64,000 bases of DNA from Aurantiacibacter rhizosphaerae (GCF_009807005.1 NZ_WUBR01000003.1:310001-374000); one strand, 5' to 3'; shown: positions 40,582-49,539, counted from the first letter of the stretch. Translations and numbers: made by a program. The notes: generated by a model not told the origin, from the sequence alone.

Positions 40582-43013
40582 TCGGCGGCCTGCCAGTTGA
40601 AATCATCGTCTTCCAAGGGCTGCGCGCTGCCAGGCCATGGCCTGTTGGTGAGCGCGGGATACCATTGCGCAGGATCATCGCCTACCGCTTCGCGCAGCAG
40701 GTCCAGCCGGCGCACGCTGCTTTCACGGCCGGAGAGCATGGTGAGGACCTCCGGCGCGCCGGAAAGATCCAGCCGCACGACGACGCTGGCATCGGGCTGG
40801 CGGACAAGGAAACAGCGGCTGTGTGCGGGCAGCGACTTGATCAGCGCCAGCTCATGCTCTGTCAGGCCGAAGCCGTCGCAGTAATCCTCTGCCCGTGCGC
40901 GGGCGTTGGGCATGAAGACCATCGTCGCCGTCTGCTCCACCAGCGCGGTGGAAATCTTGCTGTCCAGCGCATCGCGCGCCGATTGCGTGGCAAAGCCGAC
41001 CAGCGCATTGCGCTTACGCAGTGTCTTCAGCCAATCCCGGATGCGGGCTGCAAACACCTCGTCATCCAGCGCCTTCCACCCTTCGTCGATCAGCACCATC
41101 GTGGGCTGGCCGTCCAGCCGTTCGTCAATGCGGTGGAACAGGTACATCATCACAGGCGTGCGCAGCTTGGGATTTTCCAGCAGCGCGGTCATGTCGAAAC
41201 CCATCACGCGGGTGGACAGGTCCAGCTTGTCGACATCGTTATCGAACAGCCAGCCGTGCTCGCCATCCTCGATCCAGGCAGACAGGCGGTCTGCCAGATC
41301 GCCGGGCTGGGGACGTTTCGCGCCCGATACCAGCTCCTTGAAATAGCGCAGGCGCCGCAGCGATGGATCATTGGCATAGGCCGCGTCTACCGCCGCCGCG
41401 ATGGTGGCGCTTTCCTCCGGCCCCTCCGCCTTCAACACGACAGTCAGCCAATCGCGCAGGAAACCGCGGTTGGCAGGCGTATCGGGCAGGGCCAGCGGGT
41501 TGAACCCGGTCGGCTCTCCCGAACGGATGCGATCATAGGTGCCGCCGATGCCGCGAATGAACAGCTCTGCGCCGCGATCCTTGTCGAACAGGATGGTGCG
41601 CGGATTGAACTTCTGCGCCTGCGCGGCGAGGAAATTCATCACCACGGTCTTGCCTGAACCCGACGGCCCGATGACGGAGAAATTGCCCAGGTCGCCGTGG
41701 TGAAAATTGAAGAAGAACGGCGTCGAACTGGTGGTTTGCAGCAGGGTCACCGCCTCGCCCCAGTGGTTGCCATCGGCCTGTCCCAGCGCAAAGCCATGTA
41801 GCGAACCGAAGCTGGCCATATTGGCTGTGCTGATCATGGCGCGGCGCACGACGTAGTGCTCGTTACCGGGGAACTGGCCCCAGAAGGCAGGCTCCAGATT
41901 GGTATCCTCGCGCACGGCAATCGCGCCGGTATCGGCCAGGCTGGCAGCGACAGAGGCGGTGGCATCGTCCAGCCGTTCCAGATTGCGTTCGCGTACCAGC
42001 ACGGTGAGGTGGTGATCGCCGAATGCGACGGAGCCCGCGCCAAGCTCGTCCCGCGCGGCCATCATCTCGGCGCGCTCTGACTGGGCTTCCTCGTCCGCGC
42101 TTTTCAGGCGGCGAATGGCGAGGTCGATCTTCTCCCGCGCGGTCTGCCGTTCTTCGGGCGCAAAGCTTTCCGTCACGATCATTTCGTAAGGCAGGCGCAG
42201 CATGCCATCCAGCAGGCCGGGGCTGGTGGCGTCGGGATAATCCTTCAGGCTGAGGATGGAGGCGAAATCCGCCCCGCCCGATCCACGCAGCTCCATGGCA
42301 TCCAGGCCGAAGCTGGCACGGCGATAGGGCAGCATCAGGCCGATATCGGTGTCCTCTTCCGGGCGGCGCACCGGGCGCATCTCGCCATTATACAGCGCGC
42401 TGAGCAGTTCCAGCACTTCATTGTTCGTGTTGCCCGATGGGCCGACATAATCGCCCAGCGGCTGCGCCCCGTAATCGCCAAGGCTGGCGGAAAGCGCCTG
42501 CAAGGCCGCGCGCAGCGATCGCAGATCCTTGGGATCGACCTCGTGCTCTGTATCCTTGCGGCGCAGCATCTTGCTGGCCTTTTCGGCAAGGCCCGCCTTG
42601 CCCCGTGCAGGGCGGCGCACCAGCGTGACGAACTGATCGTTCACGAACAGGGAACCGGAGGAAAGCTTCTCTCTCCAGCGCGCATCAATATGGGCGGACA
42701 GCGGATCTTCAAATCCGGCTTCCAGCTCCACGCTCACACGGCGGCGGATCACGTGGTGATACATGACGAACCGCGCATCCAGATTGCTGCGCAGCATCAC
42801 TTCGCGCGTTTGCGCATGGGCATTCAGGGCATCGGTATCTTCGGTTTCGAACAGCAGGCCAGGCACCTGCAGTGCGGCCATCAGCGAACCATCGCGCAGC
42901 AGCATGACATTCTGATCAACCAGTCGCGCATAGGACAGGCGCTCACCGGCGTGCGCTTCCTTGGCGCTCCAGGCTGCGGCTCCCAGTCGCCATTTGGGCC
43001 ACTTGGTTTTCAT
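40578..43013 (-). CDS. virB4: type IV secretion ATPase VirB4
   Basis: 811 aa from ATG 43013, which has GGAG at 7-base spacing; a GTG six codons upstream is the alternative. The N-terminal CagE/VirB4 domain (about 20-430) is followed by the ATPase domain. Walker A is GPSGSGKT (449-456), and Walker B is MVLIDEGW with Asp643-Glu644. The C-terminus contains RKRNALVGFATQSARDAL, as usual. It is an inner-membrane-associated motor for pilus assembly and transport. Its place between VirB3 and VirB6 follows the common order, but no VirB5 gene sits between B4 and B6. Confidence 0.93.
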   Translation of the reverse strand: MKTKWPKWRLGAAAWSAKEAHAGERLSYARLVDQNVMLLRDGSLMAALQVPGLLFETEDTDALNAHAQTREVMLRSNLDARFVMYHHVIRRRVSVELEAGFEDPLSAHIDARWREKLSSGSLFVNDQFVTLVRRPARGKAGLAEKASKMLRRKDTEHEVDPKDLRSLRAALQALSASLGDYGAQPLGDYVGPSGNTNNEVLELLSALYNGEMRPVRRPEEDTDIGLMLPYRRASFGLDAMELRGSGGADFASILSLKDYPDATSPGLLDGMLRLPYEMIVTESFAPEERQTAREKIDLAIRRLKSADEEAQSERAEMMAARDELGAGSVAFGDHHLTVLVRERNLERLDDATASVAASLADTGAIAVREDTNLEPAFWGQFPGNEHYVVRRAMISTANMASFGSLHGFALGQADGNHWGEAVTLLQTTSSTPFFFNFHHGDLGNFSVIGPSGSGKTVVMNFLAAQAQKFNPRTILFDKDRGAELFIRGIGGTYDRIRSGEPTGFNPLALPDTPANRGFLRDWLTVVLKAEGPEESATIAAAVDAAYANDPSLRRLRYFKELVSGAKRPQPGDLADRLSAWIEDGEHGWLFDNDVDKLDLSTRVMGFDMTALLENPKLRTPVMMYLFHRIDERLDGQPTMVLIDEGWKALDDEVFAARIRDWLKTLRKRNALVGFATQSARDALDSKISTALVEQTATMVFMPNARARAEDYCDGFGLTEHELALIKSLPAHSRCFLVRQPDASVVVRLDLSGAPEVLTMLSGRESSVRRLDLLREAVGDDPAQWYPALTNRPWPGSAQPLEDDDFNWQAAE

Positions 43014-43077
43014 GTCTTTACTCCATGCCACCCATTTGCAGGCGGCGGTTCGCTTTCGCCCGGACCGTTTTACAAGG

Positions 43078-43359
43078 TCAGGCGGTGTAGCTGTTGCAGC
43101 CCCAGCGGCTGTAATTCTTCACTCGCGGGCATTTGCTGACCTTGGTCAGCCACAGATCGAAAATGCGCGGTTCCCGCAGGCAGGCGAAATAGCCGATCAC
43201 GTGCATGATGATGGGGATCGGCAGGATCCACAGGCTCTTCAGGATCAGAAACGCCTCTGTCGTCACCAGCGCATTGATGATGAAATAGTTGAACGTCACG
43301 CCCGCAAACATCTGCGGGCGGGTCAGCGCGCGATGAACGGGGTGGCGGATCAGTTGCAT
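43078..43359 (-). CDS. virB3: type IV secretion protein VirB3
   Basis: 93 aa from ATG 43359; the longer frame reads back over the virB2 end and is not used. A short N-terminus (QLIRHPVHRALTRPQMFAGV) is the VirB3 signature. Two adjacent membrane segments follow (FNYFIINALVTTEAFLIL and LWILPIPIIMHVIGYFA), then ACLREPRIFDLWLTKVSKC. It is an inner-membrane protein that works with VirB4. It lies 10 bp after virB2 and 64 bp before the virB4 start. Confidence 0.88.
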   Translation of the reverse strand: MQLIRHPVHRALTRPQMFAGVTFNYFIINALVTTEAFLILKSLWILPIPIIMHVIGYFACLREPRIFDLWLTKVSKCPRVKNYSRWGCNSYTA

Positions 43360-43369
43360 TGCGGGGCCC

Positions 43370-43663
43370 TTACCCTGCCGCGCCCTGGATGCCCGCCACG
43401 ATGGAGGCAGCGCCAAAGATGATGAAACAGCCCAGGATCACCGTCGCGCCAAAGCGCCAGTTCATTCGCCCCGTCAGCATCATGAAGCCCACGGCCGCCA
43501 CGGCCATCACCGCAACGGCGGTGGCCACGCTGCCCAGCAGGGTGTTCTGCATCCAGCCAAGGGCGTTGTTGATCGGGCCGGACCCTGCGGGATCCTGCGC
43601 ATAGGCAGCCGAAGGCGCGATCAGCACTGCAACAGCGGCGGCAAGGCGGTAGAAAGCAAGCAT
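43370..43663 (-). CDS. virB2: type IV secretion pilin VirB2/TrbC
   Basis: 97-aa pilin precursor. Signal peptide MLAFYRLAAAVAVLIAPSAAYA is followed by a short polar stretch and two hydrophobic helices (LLGSVATAVAVMAVAAVGFMML and FGATVILGCFIIFGAASIVAG). These are joined by the basic loop TGRMNW, exactly the VirB2 plan. Its ATG lies two bases after the virB1 stop. It would form the pilus shaft or line the channel. Confidence 0.9.
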   Translation of the reverse strand: MLAFYRLAAAVAVLIAPSAAYAQDPAGSGPINNALGWMQNTLLGSVATAVAVMAVAAVGFMMLTGRMNWRFGATVILGCFIIFGAASIVAGIQGAAG

Positions 43664-43665
43664 TG

Positions 43666-44304
43666 TCAGTCGGAACTCCGGGAATGGTCGGACAGGCGGC
43701 CCATGATCGCAGCGACATAGACCTGTGTTTCTCTAATACGCGGGATACCGCCGGATCGGATCACCCGACCGGGGCCGGCGTTGTAGGCGGCCAGCGCCTT
43801 TTCCAGATCGCCGTCGAACCGGTCCAGCTGCTCTCTCAGGTAGCGTGCGCCCCCTTCAAGATTGGCAAGCGGATCGTCGGGATCGACGCCAAGATCGCGG
43901 GCGGTGCCCGGCATAAGCTGCGCCAGGCCCCGCGCACCGGCGGGGGAAACGGCATCTGCGCGCCAGCGGCTTTCCTGCCACACCACCGCTTCCAGCAGGG
44001 CGGGCGACAGGTCAAACCGATGCGCCAGATCGGCAACATAGGCGGCGTAGGCTGCGGGTATGGCGGATGAATGGCGCAAGGTGTCGGCCACCGCGCCTTC
44101 CGGCACCAGCGCCATGGCGTGCTCGGGAATTTCGGTAATGGGGGTAGGCGGGAGGATTGCATTCATTCCAACGCGTTCCACTGGACCTGCGATCCACTGG
44201 GCATCGCCAGCGGCGGATACCTCCAGCACATCCGCCTGCGCGGGCTGCGCGCAGAGGCCGGCCAAAGCCAGCGCAAATGTGGATGTGCCAAAACGCAGAA
44301 TCAT
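43666..44304 (-). CDS. virB1: lytic transglycosylase VirB1
   Basis: 212 aa from ATG 44304 with GGAGGG upstream; a start 16 codons earlier is disfavoured by that site. A signal peptide (MILRFGTSTFALALAGLCAQPAQA) is followed by a spacer and a C-terminal SLT domain (about 95-205). The catalytic residue is Glu111 in AVVWQESRW, with GARGLAQLMPGTARDLGV and KALAAYNAGPGRV as the other family motifs. It opens peptidoglycan locally for the secretion apparatus. It is the first gene of the VirB operon. It could equally serve as a general SLT enzyme, but the 2-bp link to the pilin gene supports VirB1. Confidence 0.88.
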   Translation of the reverse strand: MILRFGTSTFALALAGLCAQPAQADVLEVSAAGDAQWIAGPVERVGMNAILPPTPITEIPEHAMALVPEGAVADTLRHSSAIPAAYAAYVADLAHRFDLSPALLEAVVWQESRWRADAVSPAGARGLAQLMPGTARDLGVDPDDPLANLEGGARYLREQLDRFDGDLEKALAAYNAGPGRVIRSGGIPRIRETQVYVAAIMGRLSDHSRSSD

Positions 44305-44415
44305 CAAACCCTCCAAGGCCGCCCCAATGCGTACAACAAATGACAACGGCATGACAGTCCGGGCTAAACCTCACCATTGTGCAGTCGCTGTGCGAACCCT
44401 TTCTAAGGCGCGCAG

Positions 44416-44448
44416 CAAAAAGCCCGGAAAGCCGATGCCTTCCGGGCT
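44416..44448 (-). terminator. rho-independent terminator after the TPR gene
   Basis: On the minus strand, AGCCCGGAA and TTCCGGGCT form a perfect 9-bp stem with a ten-base loop, followed by a T-run (TTTTT counting the last stem base). It lies between the small TPR gene and virB1, so the VirB operon needs its own promoter in about 44305-44415. Confidence 0.75.
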
Positions 44449-44511
44449 GTTGTCACGTTATTCGCGCCGGGGCATCCACAGGCCCCTAAATAGAAGTAGC
44501 TGAACCGGCGA

Positions 44512-44874
44512 TTATTCCGCTGAGCTATCCAGCGACGACAGCGCCAGCCGCGCGGCGCGGCGGGAATCGATCCAGTCGCCATTCGCCAGTTCCAGTTCGT
44601 ACCGGTCCTCGCTGTTGATGGCATCGCGGTAAGCCTGCTGCGCCAACTGGTATTCTCCCACCGCAGCATAGGCTGCGCCAAGGTTGATCAGCAGCGCGGG
44701 ATCGCTGGGGTTTTCCGCCCGTGCCTGCTCCAGCTGGGCGATGGCCGTGCGCGCTTTGCCCGAAACCAGCGCATCATACTCAACATCGCGGGTTTCGATA
44801 TCAGGCGTGGTGGTGGCGGCCGTGGGGCCGGCCTGCGCCAGCATGAGAAATGCCAGGGTAGCGGTTGCAAACAT
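44512..44874 (-). CDS. small exported TPR-repeat protein
   Basis: 120 aa. The short hydrophobic N-terminus MFATATLAFLMLAQAGPTAA is a probable signal peptide. Residues about 38-90 hold TPR-like helices (GKARTAIAQLEQARAENP, DPALLINLGAAYAAVGEYQLAQQAYRDAI). The C-terminus is RRAARLALSSLDSSAE. GGGAGAAG precedes ATG 44874. It is a single transcription unit closed by the terminator at 44416-44448 and is divergent from the lipoprotein gene at 45137. TPR modules bind partner proteins; the partner is unknown. A link to the neighbouring VirB operon is not supported, as a terminator separates them. Confidence 0.75.
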   Translation of the reverse strand: MFATATLAFLMLAQAGPTAATTTPDIETRDVEYDALVSGKARTAIAQLEQARAENPSDPALLINLGAAYAAVGEYQLAQQAYRDAINSEDRYELELANGDWIDSRRAARLALSSLDSSAE

Positions 44875-45012
44875 CGTCTTCTCCCAAAGTTCGTTGAATG
44901 CAATTTGCGCGCATCACGGCCCTATCGCAACAAAATCGTCATCTTGTCACAAAAGCGCAATATTCGGCCATGGCAAAAGTTTTTGCACGTTAAATCAATC
45001 GGATAATCGCAA

Positions 45013-45029
45013 TGTGACAATCGGTCACA
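45013..45029. promoter_or_regulatory. inverted repeat TGTGAC-N5-GTCACA in divergent promoter
   Basis: TGTGAC and GTCACA arms are perfect over 6 bp with a five-base centre. The repeat lies within the 262-bp region between the TPR gene and the lipoprotein-TonB receptor unit. It resembles a CRP/FNR-type site but with a spacer one base too long. Further TGTCA-like elements occur nearby (TTGTCACA at about 44945, GTGTCATT at about 45054). No gene is seen in this gap. Confidence 0.35.
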
Positions 45030-45136
45030 CGAAACCGTAACACGGTCGCCAAAGTGTCATTTGCCAAGCCTAGCCGTCCCCTTGCGACATCGCATTCGCA
45101 TTTTCTGATTCTCGGTTTTTGAGGGGACCGCTCGCT

Positions 45137-46711
45137 GTGACTACTTTTTCTCGCTCTTTGATCCTTGGTTGTTCCGTTCTGGCGCTGGCCGCCTGCGGAC
45201 CCGATGAGATCGCTTCGCCCGGCACCGGCGGCAATGTGACGATCAACAACGGCACGCCGACACCATCGCCCACCGCAACGCCCACGCCCACCACATCCCT
45301 GATCACGCCAGCGGGTGGCTGCCCCACGATTGCCGATTCCCAGGGCCTGACGGACGAGGGCACCATCAGCAACTCTGCCGGGGACGAGTGGCGCGTGTGC
45401 GCAACGCCGCTGCGCTTCAACGCCTCCTCCACCCTGCCGCAGATAGACGGCCTGCTGTATCGCCTGCCCGGCCAGGTTAACGTGGGCACCGATGGCGGCC
45501 CCGCTGCAGACAATAGCGACGGCCTTTCCGATACCAATGTCGAACTGACCATCGAGCCGGGCGTGATCATCTACGCCGCCGGTTCTTCCTTCCTGAACGT
45601 GACGCGCGGCAACTCCATCGATGCCAACGGCACGGCAGACAAGCCGATCATCTTCACCAGCCGCGACAATATCGTTGGCCTCAACAACGCCAACTCCTCC
45701 GGCCAGTGGGGCGGTGTGGTGCTTTCGGGCCGCGCGCCGATAACCGACTGTTTCGAAGCGCTGGCAACGCCCGGCACGGTGGATTGCGAACGCCAGGTGG
45801 AAGGCGCGTCCGACCCCAGCTTCTTCGGCGGCAACGATCCTTCCGATTCCTCCGGCTCGCTCAGCTATGTGCAGATCCGCTATTCGGGCTTCGTCCTTTC
45901 GGGCGACAATGAACTGCAGTCGCTCACCACGGGTGGCACCGGATCGGGCACCACGCTCCACCACATCCAGTCGGTCAACTCCTCCGACGATGGCGTGGAA
46001 TTCTTCGGCGGCATCGTGAACATCAGCAACCTGATCGTGGCCGGTGCGGAAGACGATTCGCTCGACACCGATACGGGCGTGAAGGCCAATATGCAGTACG
46101 TCCTGGCCGCGCAGCGCGACGGCATTGGCGACGCGATTATCGAGGCCGATTCCAACAACGGACTGGAAGACCAGACCCCGCGCCAGAACACCAGGGTCAG
46201 CAACTTCACCTTCATCCAGCGCAAGGCGGATGACCAGGTGGTGCGGATCCGTGGCGGCGCGGATTACAGCCTTTCGAACGGCGTGATCTTCGATGCCACC
46301 GGCGCCACGCCGTGTATCCGCATCGACACACCCGAAGCCGTTCGCGCAGCCAATGCCGGCCTCGACGATGTCGGCCCACCGGAATTCAACTCGGTAGCCC
46401 TCGATTGCGCCACCGATTTCCGCGACGGCAGCGGCGTGACCGCAGCAGAAGCCGAAGCAATCTTCGATAGCGGAACGGGCAATGACAAGGCCTACACCCA
46501 CACGATTGCGAACGGTTACCTGAACGGTGCCAATGAAGATGGCTACACGCCGATCTTCGATGCAACCGCGCTGTCGAGCTTCTTCGATACCGTCACCTAC
46601 ATCGGTGCGGTTTCGGCTTCGGACGACTGGACGCAGGGCTGGACCTGCGATTCCGCGGCGGTCTCCTTCGGCAACAACACCGGTGCCTGCACCGAAATTC
46701 CGGCTTTGTAA
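45137..46711 (+). CDS. large lipoprotein, probable beta-helix surface protein
   Basis: 524 aa from GTG 45137, with GAGGGGA nine bases upstream. The signal SLILGCSVLALAAC ends in a lipobox (LAAC). A Pro/Thr/Ser linker (NGTPTPSPTATPTPTT) follows. The rest is rich in Asn, Asp, Gly and Ser, with short repeated strands (TIEPGVIIYAAG, NSIDANGTADKPIIFTSRDN, YVQIRYSGFVLSG, IQSVNSSDDGVEFFGGIVNISNLIV), the look of a right-handed parallel beta-helix. Several cysteines may form disulfides. It lies 103 bp before a TonB receptor on the same strand. It may be the surface ligand-capture partner of that receptor. The ligand is unknown and I cannot name a characterised homologue. Confidence 0.7.
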   Translation: MTTFSRSLILGCSVLALAACGPDEIASPGTGGNVTINNGTPTPSPTATPTPTTSLITPAGGCPTIADSQGLTDEGTISNSAGDEWRVCATPLRFNASSTLPQIDGLLYRLPGQVNVGTDGGPAADNSDGLSDTNVELTIEPGVIIYAAGSSFLNVTRGNSIDANGTADKPIIFTSRDNIVGLNNANSSGQWGGVVLSGRAPITDCFEALATPGTVDCERQVEGASDPSFFGGNDPSDSSGSLSYVQIRYSGFVLSGDNELQSLTTGGTGSGTTLHHIQSVNSSDDGVEFFGGIVNISNLIVAGAEDDSLDTDTGVKANMQYVLAAQRDGIGDAIIEADSNNGLEDQTPRQNTRVSNFTFIQRKADDQVVRIRGGADYSLSNGVIFDATGATPCIRIDTPEAVRAANAGLDDVGPPEFNSVALDCATDFRDGSGVTAAEAEAIFDSGTGNDKAYTHTIANGYLNGANEDGYTPIFDATALSSFFDTVTYIGAVSASDDWTQGWTCDSAAVSFGNNTGACTEIPAL

Positions 46712-46719
46712 CGGTGATG

Positions 46720-46750
46720 GCGGGGAGGGGGCACATCGCCTCCTCCCCGC
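46720..46750 (+). terminator. GC-rich hairpin between lipoprotein and TonB receptor genes
   Basis: GCGGGGAGG pairs with CCTCCCCGC-like sequence (GCCTCCTCCCCGC) around a short loop, 8 bp after the lipoprotein stop codon. Only TT follows, so it may attenuate rather than stop transcription into the receptor gene. Confidence 0.4.
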
Positions 46751-46814
46751 TTCACACTGCGGGCCGTGCTGCCCGCCTTCAATCTGTTAATCGACTCATG
46801 AGGGGGTCATACCA

Positions 46815-49523
46815 ATGACAACTGGCAAGCGGCTGGCGGGGCTGCTCTTGCTCACCACCGCGCTCTCCATTCCGGGCGCGGCATTTGCCCAGGCAACATC
46901 CGGCAGCGCGCTGTCTCCTACTGAGGAGGATGTGGAGCGCGATGATCTGCTGGATGAAAATCCGGAGCAGATGCCGGAAGAGATCGAAGAAACCGATATC
47001 TCGGTTCCGGGTGGCTCCATCATCGTGACCGGGCGTATCAATCGTGACCCCACGCGCAATTCCTCCCAAGTCGTCAGCGTGCTTTCGACAGAACAGATCG
47101 CGCGTACGGGTGAGGGGGATATCGCCGGTGCACTGAACCGCGTAACGGGGCTTTCGGTACAGGGGCAGGGCTTTGTCTATGTGCGCGGCCTTGGCGATCG
47201 CTATTCGCTGGCGCTGCTGAACGGCCTGCCGCTGCCATCGCCGCAGCCGCTCAGCCGCGTGGTGCCGCTGGATATCTTCCCCACCAGCGTGGTGTCATCC
47301 AGCCTGGTGCAGAAAACCTATTCCGCCAATTTCCCCGGTGAATTCGGCGGCGGCGTGATCAATCTCACCACCCGCGCCATTCCCGATGAAAGCTTTTTGG
47401 AAGTCAGCGGCGGCATCAGCGGCAATACCGAAACCACGTTCCACAATGGCCTTGCCTATTATGGGTCCGACTTTGACTGGTTCGGTTTCGACGATGGCAC
47501 GCGCGATGTACCGCCCGCCCTGCAGAACTATTTCGATAGCGGCATCAGGCTGAGCGATATTCCGCTGGACGCCTCGCAGAACTTCAACGATGCGCCATTC
47601 ACCCAGCTCGACATTGGCAAGCAGCTGGGCAATCCCAACCTGATCCTGCTGCAGAAGATCGGGGATATTCCGGTCAACTGGTCTGCCGGTATTACCGCGG
47701 GCCATTCGCTGGATGTTTTTGGTGACGGCCTGTTGGGCATCGTGGCCACCGCCTCTGTCAGCAACAGCTGGCGCACGCGCGACATTACCAAGCAATCCAT
47801 CCTCGCCGATTTCACGCTGGATAGCGATTTCAACGATCTGGTGACGGATAACCGCGTGCTGGTGAATGCGCTGCTGGGCTTTGGCCTGGAGGTGGGCGAT
47901 CATAAGTTCCGCTGGACCAATCTGTTCATCCGCGACAGTTCGAAACTTGCGCGCCTTTCGCGGGGTGAGGATTTCCAGGATAACGACAGTATTCAGCAGC
48001 AGCAGACCGCATTTTTCGAACGCCAGCTGATCGATACGCAGCTGGTGGCCGAAATGGAGTTTGGCGATCTGGGCGTGGACCTGCGCGGCGGCTATGCCCG
48101 CACGGATCGCGAAGCGCCGTATGAATACACCTTCACCTATGTGCGCGATAATGCGCAAGGGGCCCTGAGCGACCAGTTCATCAACGTGCTGGACCGGCAG
48201 ACGGGCGATGCTTCCGTGGTGTTCTCCGATCTTCAGGAAGAGCTTTACGCAGGCGGCATCGATCTGAGCTATCCGGTGTTCGACAATCTGGGGCTGACGG
48301 TGGGCTATGCCTATTCCGATACGGATCGCTATTCCGAACGGCGCGAATTCCTGTTCAACGCGCCCACCAGCTTCCCCGATGCCGTGGGCCTGTTGCGACC
48401 CGATCTGCTGCTGGGCGATGCCATTCTGGACGCCTTCGATGTGGGGCTGATCGAATCCACGCAGAACGATCCCGCCTTCGCCTCCGCACTGACGGTGCAT
48501 GCCGCTTACGGCAAGATCAACTGGGAGCCTGTGCTGGGCGTGATCCTGGATCTGGGCGTGCGGTATGAAACTGCCGATCAGACGGTGGACCCGGTGGATG
48601 TGTTCAACACGCCCATCGGTTCTGGCAGCAGCACCGCGCTCAGCAATGAGTACTGGCTGCCCGCCGCCACGCTGACGGTGGAGCCGATGGAGAACCTGCA
48701 ATTGCGTGCCAACGCCTCCACGACATTGGCGCGCCCGCAATTTCGTGAACTGATTTTCCAGACCTATTATGACCCCGAAACGAACCGCCAGTTCAACGGC
48801 AACCCCTTCCTGGTCGACAGCGAGCTGACCAATTTCGAACTGCGCGGGGAATATTACTTCGGCGGCGGAGACAGGGTTTCGCTGGCCGGTTTCTACAAGG
48901 AAATCGACAAGCCGATCGAGGCATTCTCCAGCTTCTCCGACAATGCGCAGCTCACCAGCTTTGCCAACGCGCCCAGTGCCGTGCTGTGGGGTGTGGAAGC
49001 GGATCTGCAATACACCTTCGATCTCTACAATCTGGGCGGCTTTTTCGAAACGAAAGAGCTGCTGCTGATCAGCAACTACACCTACACCAATTCCGAAATA
49101 TCGGTGGTGGACGGCGATATCACGCGCCTGTTCCCCGGCGGTGATACGCCGGCATCCAACCTGTTCGTGGACGGTGTGCCGCTGACCGGGCAATCCGATC
49201 ACCTGGTGAATTTCCAGCTGAGCTTTGAAGATACAGAGCGCCTTCAACAGTTCAGCGTGCTGTTGAATTACGCCAGCGAGCGTGTGACCAGTCGCGGTAC
49301 GTCCGGCCTGCCGGATATCCTCGAAGACCCCGGCCTCACCGTGGATCTGGTGGCGCGGCATGGCTTTGATCTGATGAGCAATGAGGTTGAGCTTAAGCTG
49401 GAAGCGCGCAACATTTTTGGCCGGCCGAACGAGGAATATCAGACGGACGGGACAAACAGGGCAGAGATCAACAGCTACGAACGCGGAACGAAGCTGTCCG
49501 CATCGCTCTCCTTCACATTCTGA
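46815..49523 (+). CDS. TonB-dependent outer-membrane receptor
   Basis: 902 aa. A signal peptide (LAGLLLLTTALSIPGAAFA) is followed by an acidic N-terminal extension with VERDDLLDENPEQMPEEIEE. The plug domain shows SIIVTGRINRDP, GDIAGALNRVTGLSVQGQGFVYVRG, LNGLPLPSPQPLSRVVPLDIFP and FGGGVINLTTRAIP. The beta-barrel ends in the signal GTKLSASLSFTF. ATG 46815 follows GAGGGGG. It pairs with the lipoprotein gene upstream, an arrangement like receptor/surface-lipoprotein uptake pairs. It is much larger than iron-siderophore receptors (about 700 aa), so a bulky substrate is likely. Nothing nearby tells what it is. Confidence 0.87.
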   Translation: MTTGKRLAGLLLLTTALSIPGAAFAQATSGSALSPTEEDVERDDLLDENPEQMPEEIEETDISVPGGSIIVTGRINRDPTRNSSQVVSVLSTEQIARTGEGDIAGALNRVTGLSVQGQGFVYVRGLGDRYSLALLNGLPLPSPQPLSRVVPLDIFPTSVVSSSLVQKTYSANFPGEFGGGVINLTTRAIPDESFLEVSGGISGNTETTFHNGLAYYGSDFDWFGFDDGTRDVPPALQNYFDSGIRLSDIPLDASQNFNDAPFTQLDIGKQLGNPNLILLQKIGDIPVNWSAGITAGHSLDVFGDGLLGIVATASVSNSWRTRDITKQSILADFTLDSDFNDLVTDNRVLVNALLGFGLEVGDHKFRWTNLFIRDSSKLARLSRGEDFQDNDSIQQQQTAFFERQLIDTQLVAEMEFGDLGVDLRGGYARTDREAPYEYTFTYVRDNAQGALSDQFINVLDRQTGDASVVFSDLQEELYAGGIDLSYPVFDNLGLTVGYAYSDTDRYSERREFLFNAPTSFPDAVGLLRPDLLLGDAILDAFDVGLIESTQNDPAFASALTVHAAYGKINWEPVLGVILDLGVRYETADQTVDPVDVFNTPIGSGSSTALSNEYWLPAATLTVEPMENLQLRANASTTLARPQFRELIFQTYYDPETNRQFNGNPFLVDSELTNFELRGEYYFGGGDRVSLAGFYKEIDKPIEAFSSFSDNAQLTSFANAPSAVLWGVEADLQYTFDLYNLGGFFETKELLLISNYTYTNSEISVVDGDITRLFPGGDTPASNLFVDGVPLTGQSDHLVNFQLSFEDTERLQQFSVLLNYASERVTSRGTSGLPDILEDPGLTVDLVARHGFDLMSNEVELKLEARNIFGRPNEEYQTDGTNRAEINSYERGTKLSASLSFTF

Positions 49524-49539
49524 CGGCAACTAACGGCGC

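Noticed and set aside
36364-44304. Integrative conjugative element
   Set aside because: VirB genes are present but no relaxase, VirD4, integrase, attachment repeats or tRNA border was found, so mobility is not claimed.
44941-45060. Pho-box-like TGTCA repeats before the lipoprotein gene
   Set aside because: The TGTCA elements are not spaced at 11 bp as a PhoB site needs, so phosphate control is not proposed despite the nearby ppk1-ppx genes.
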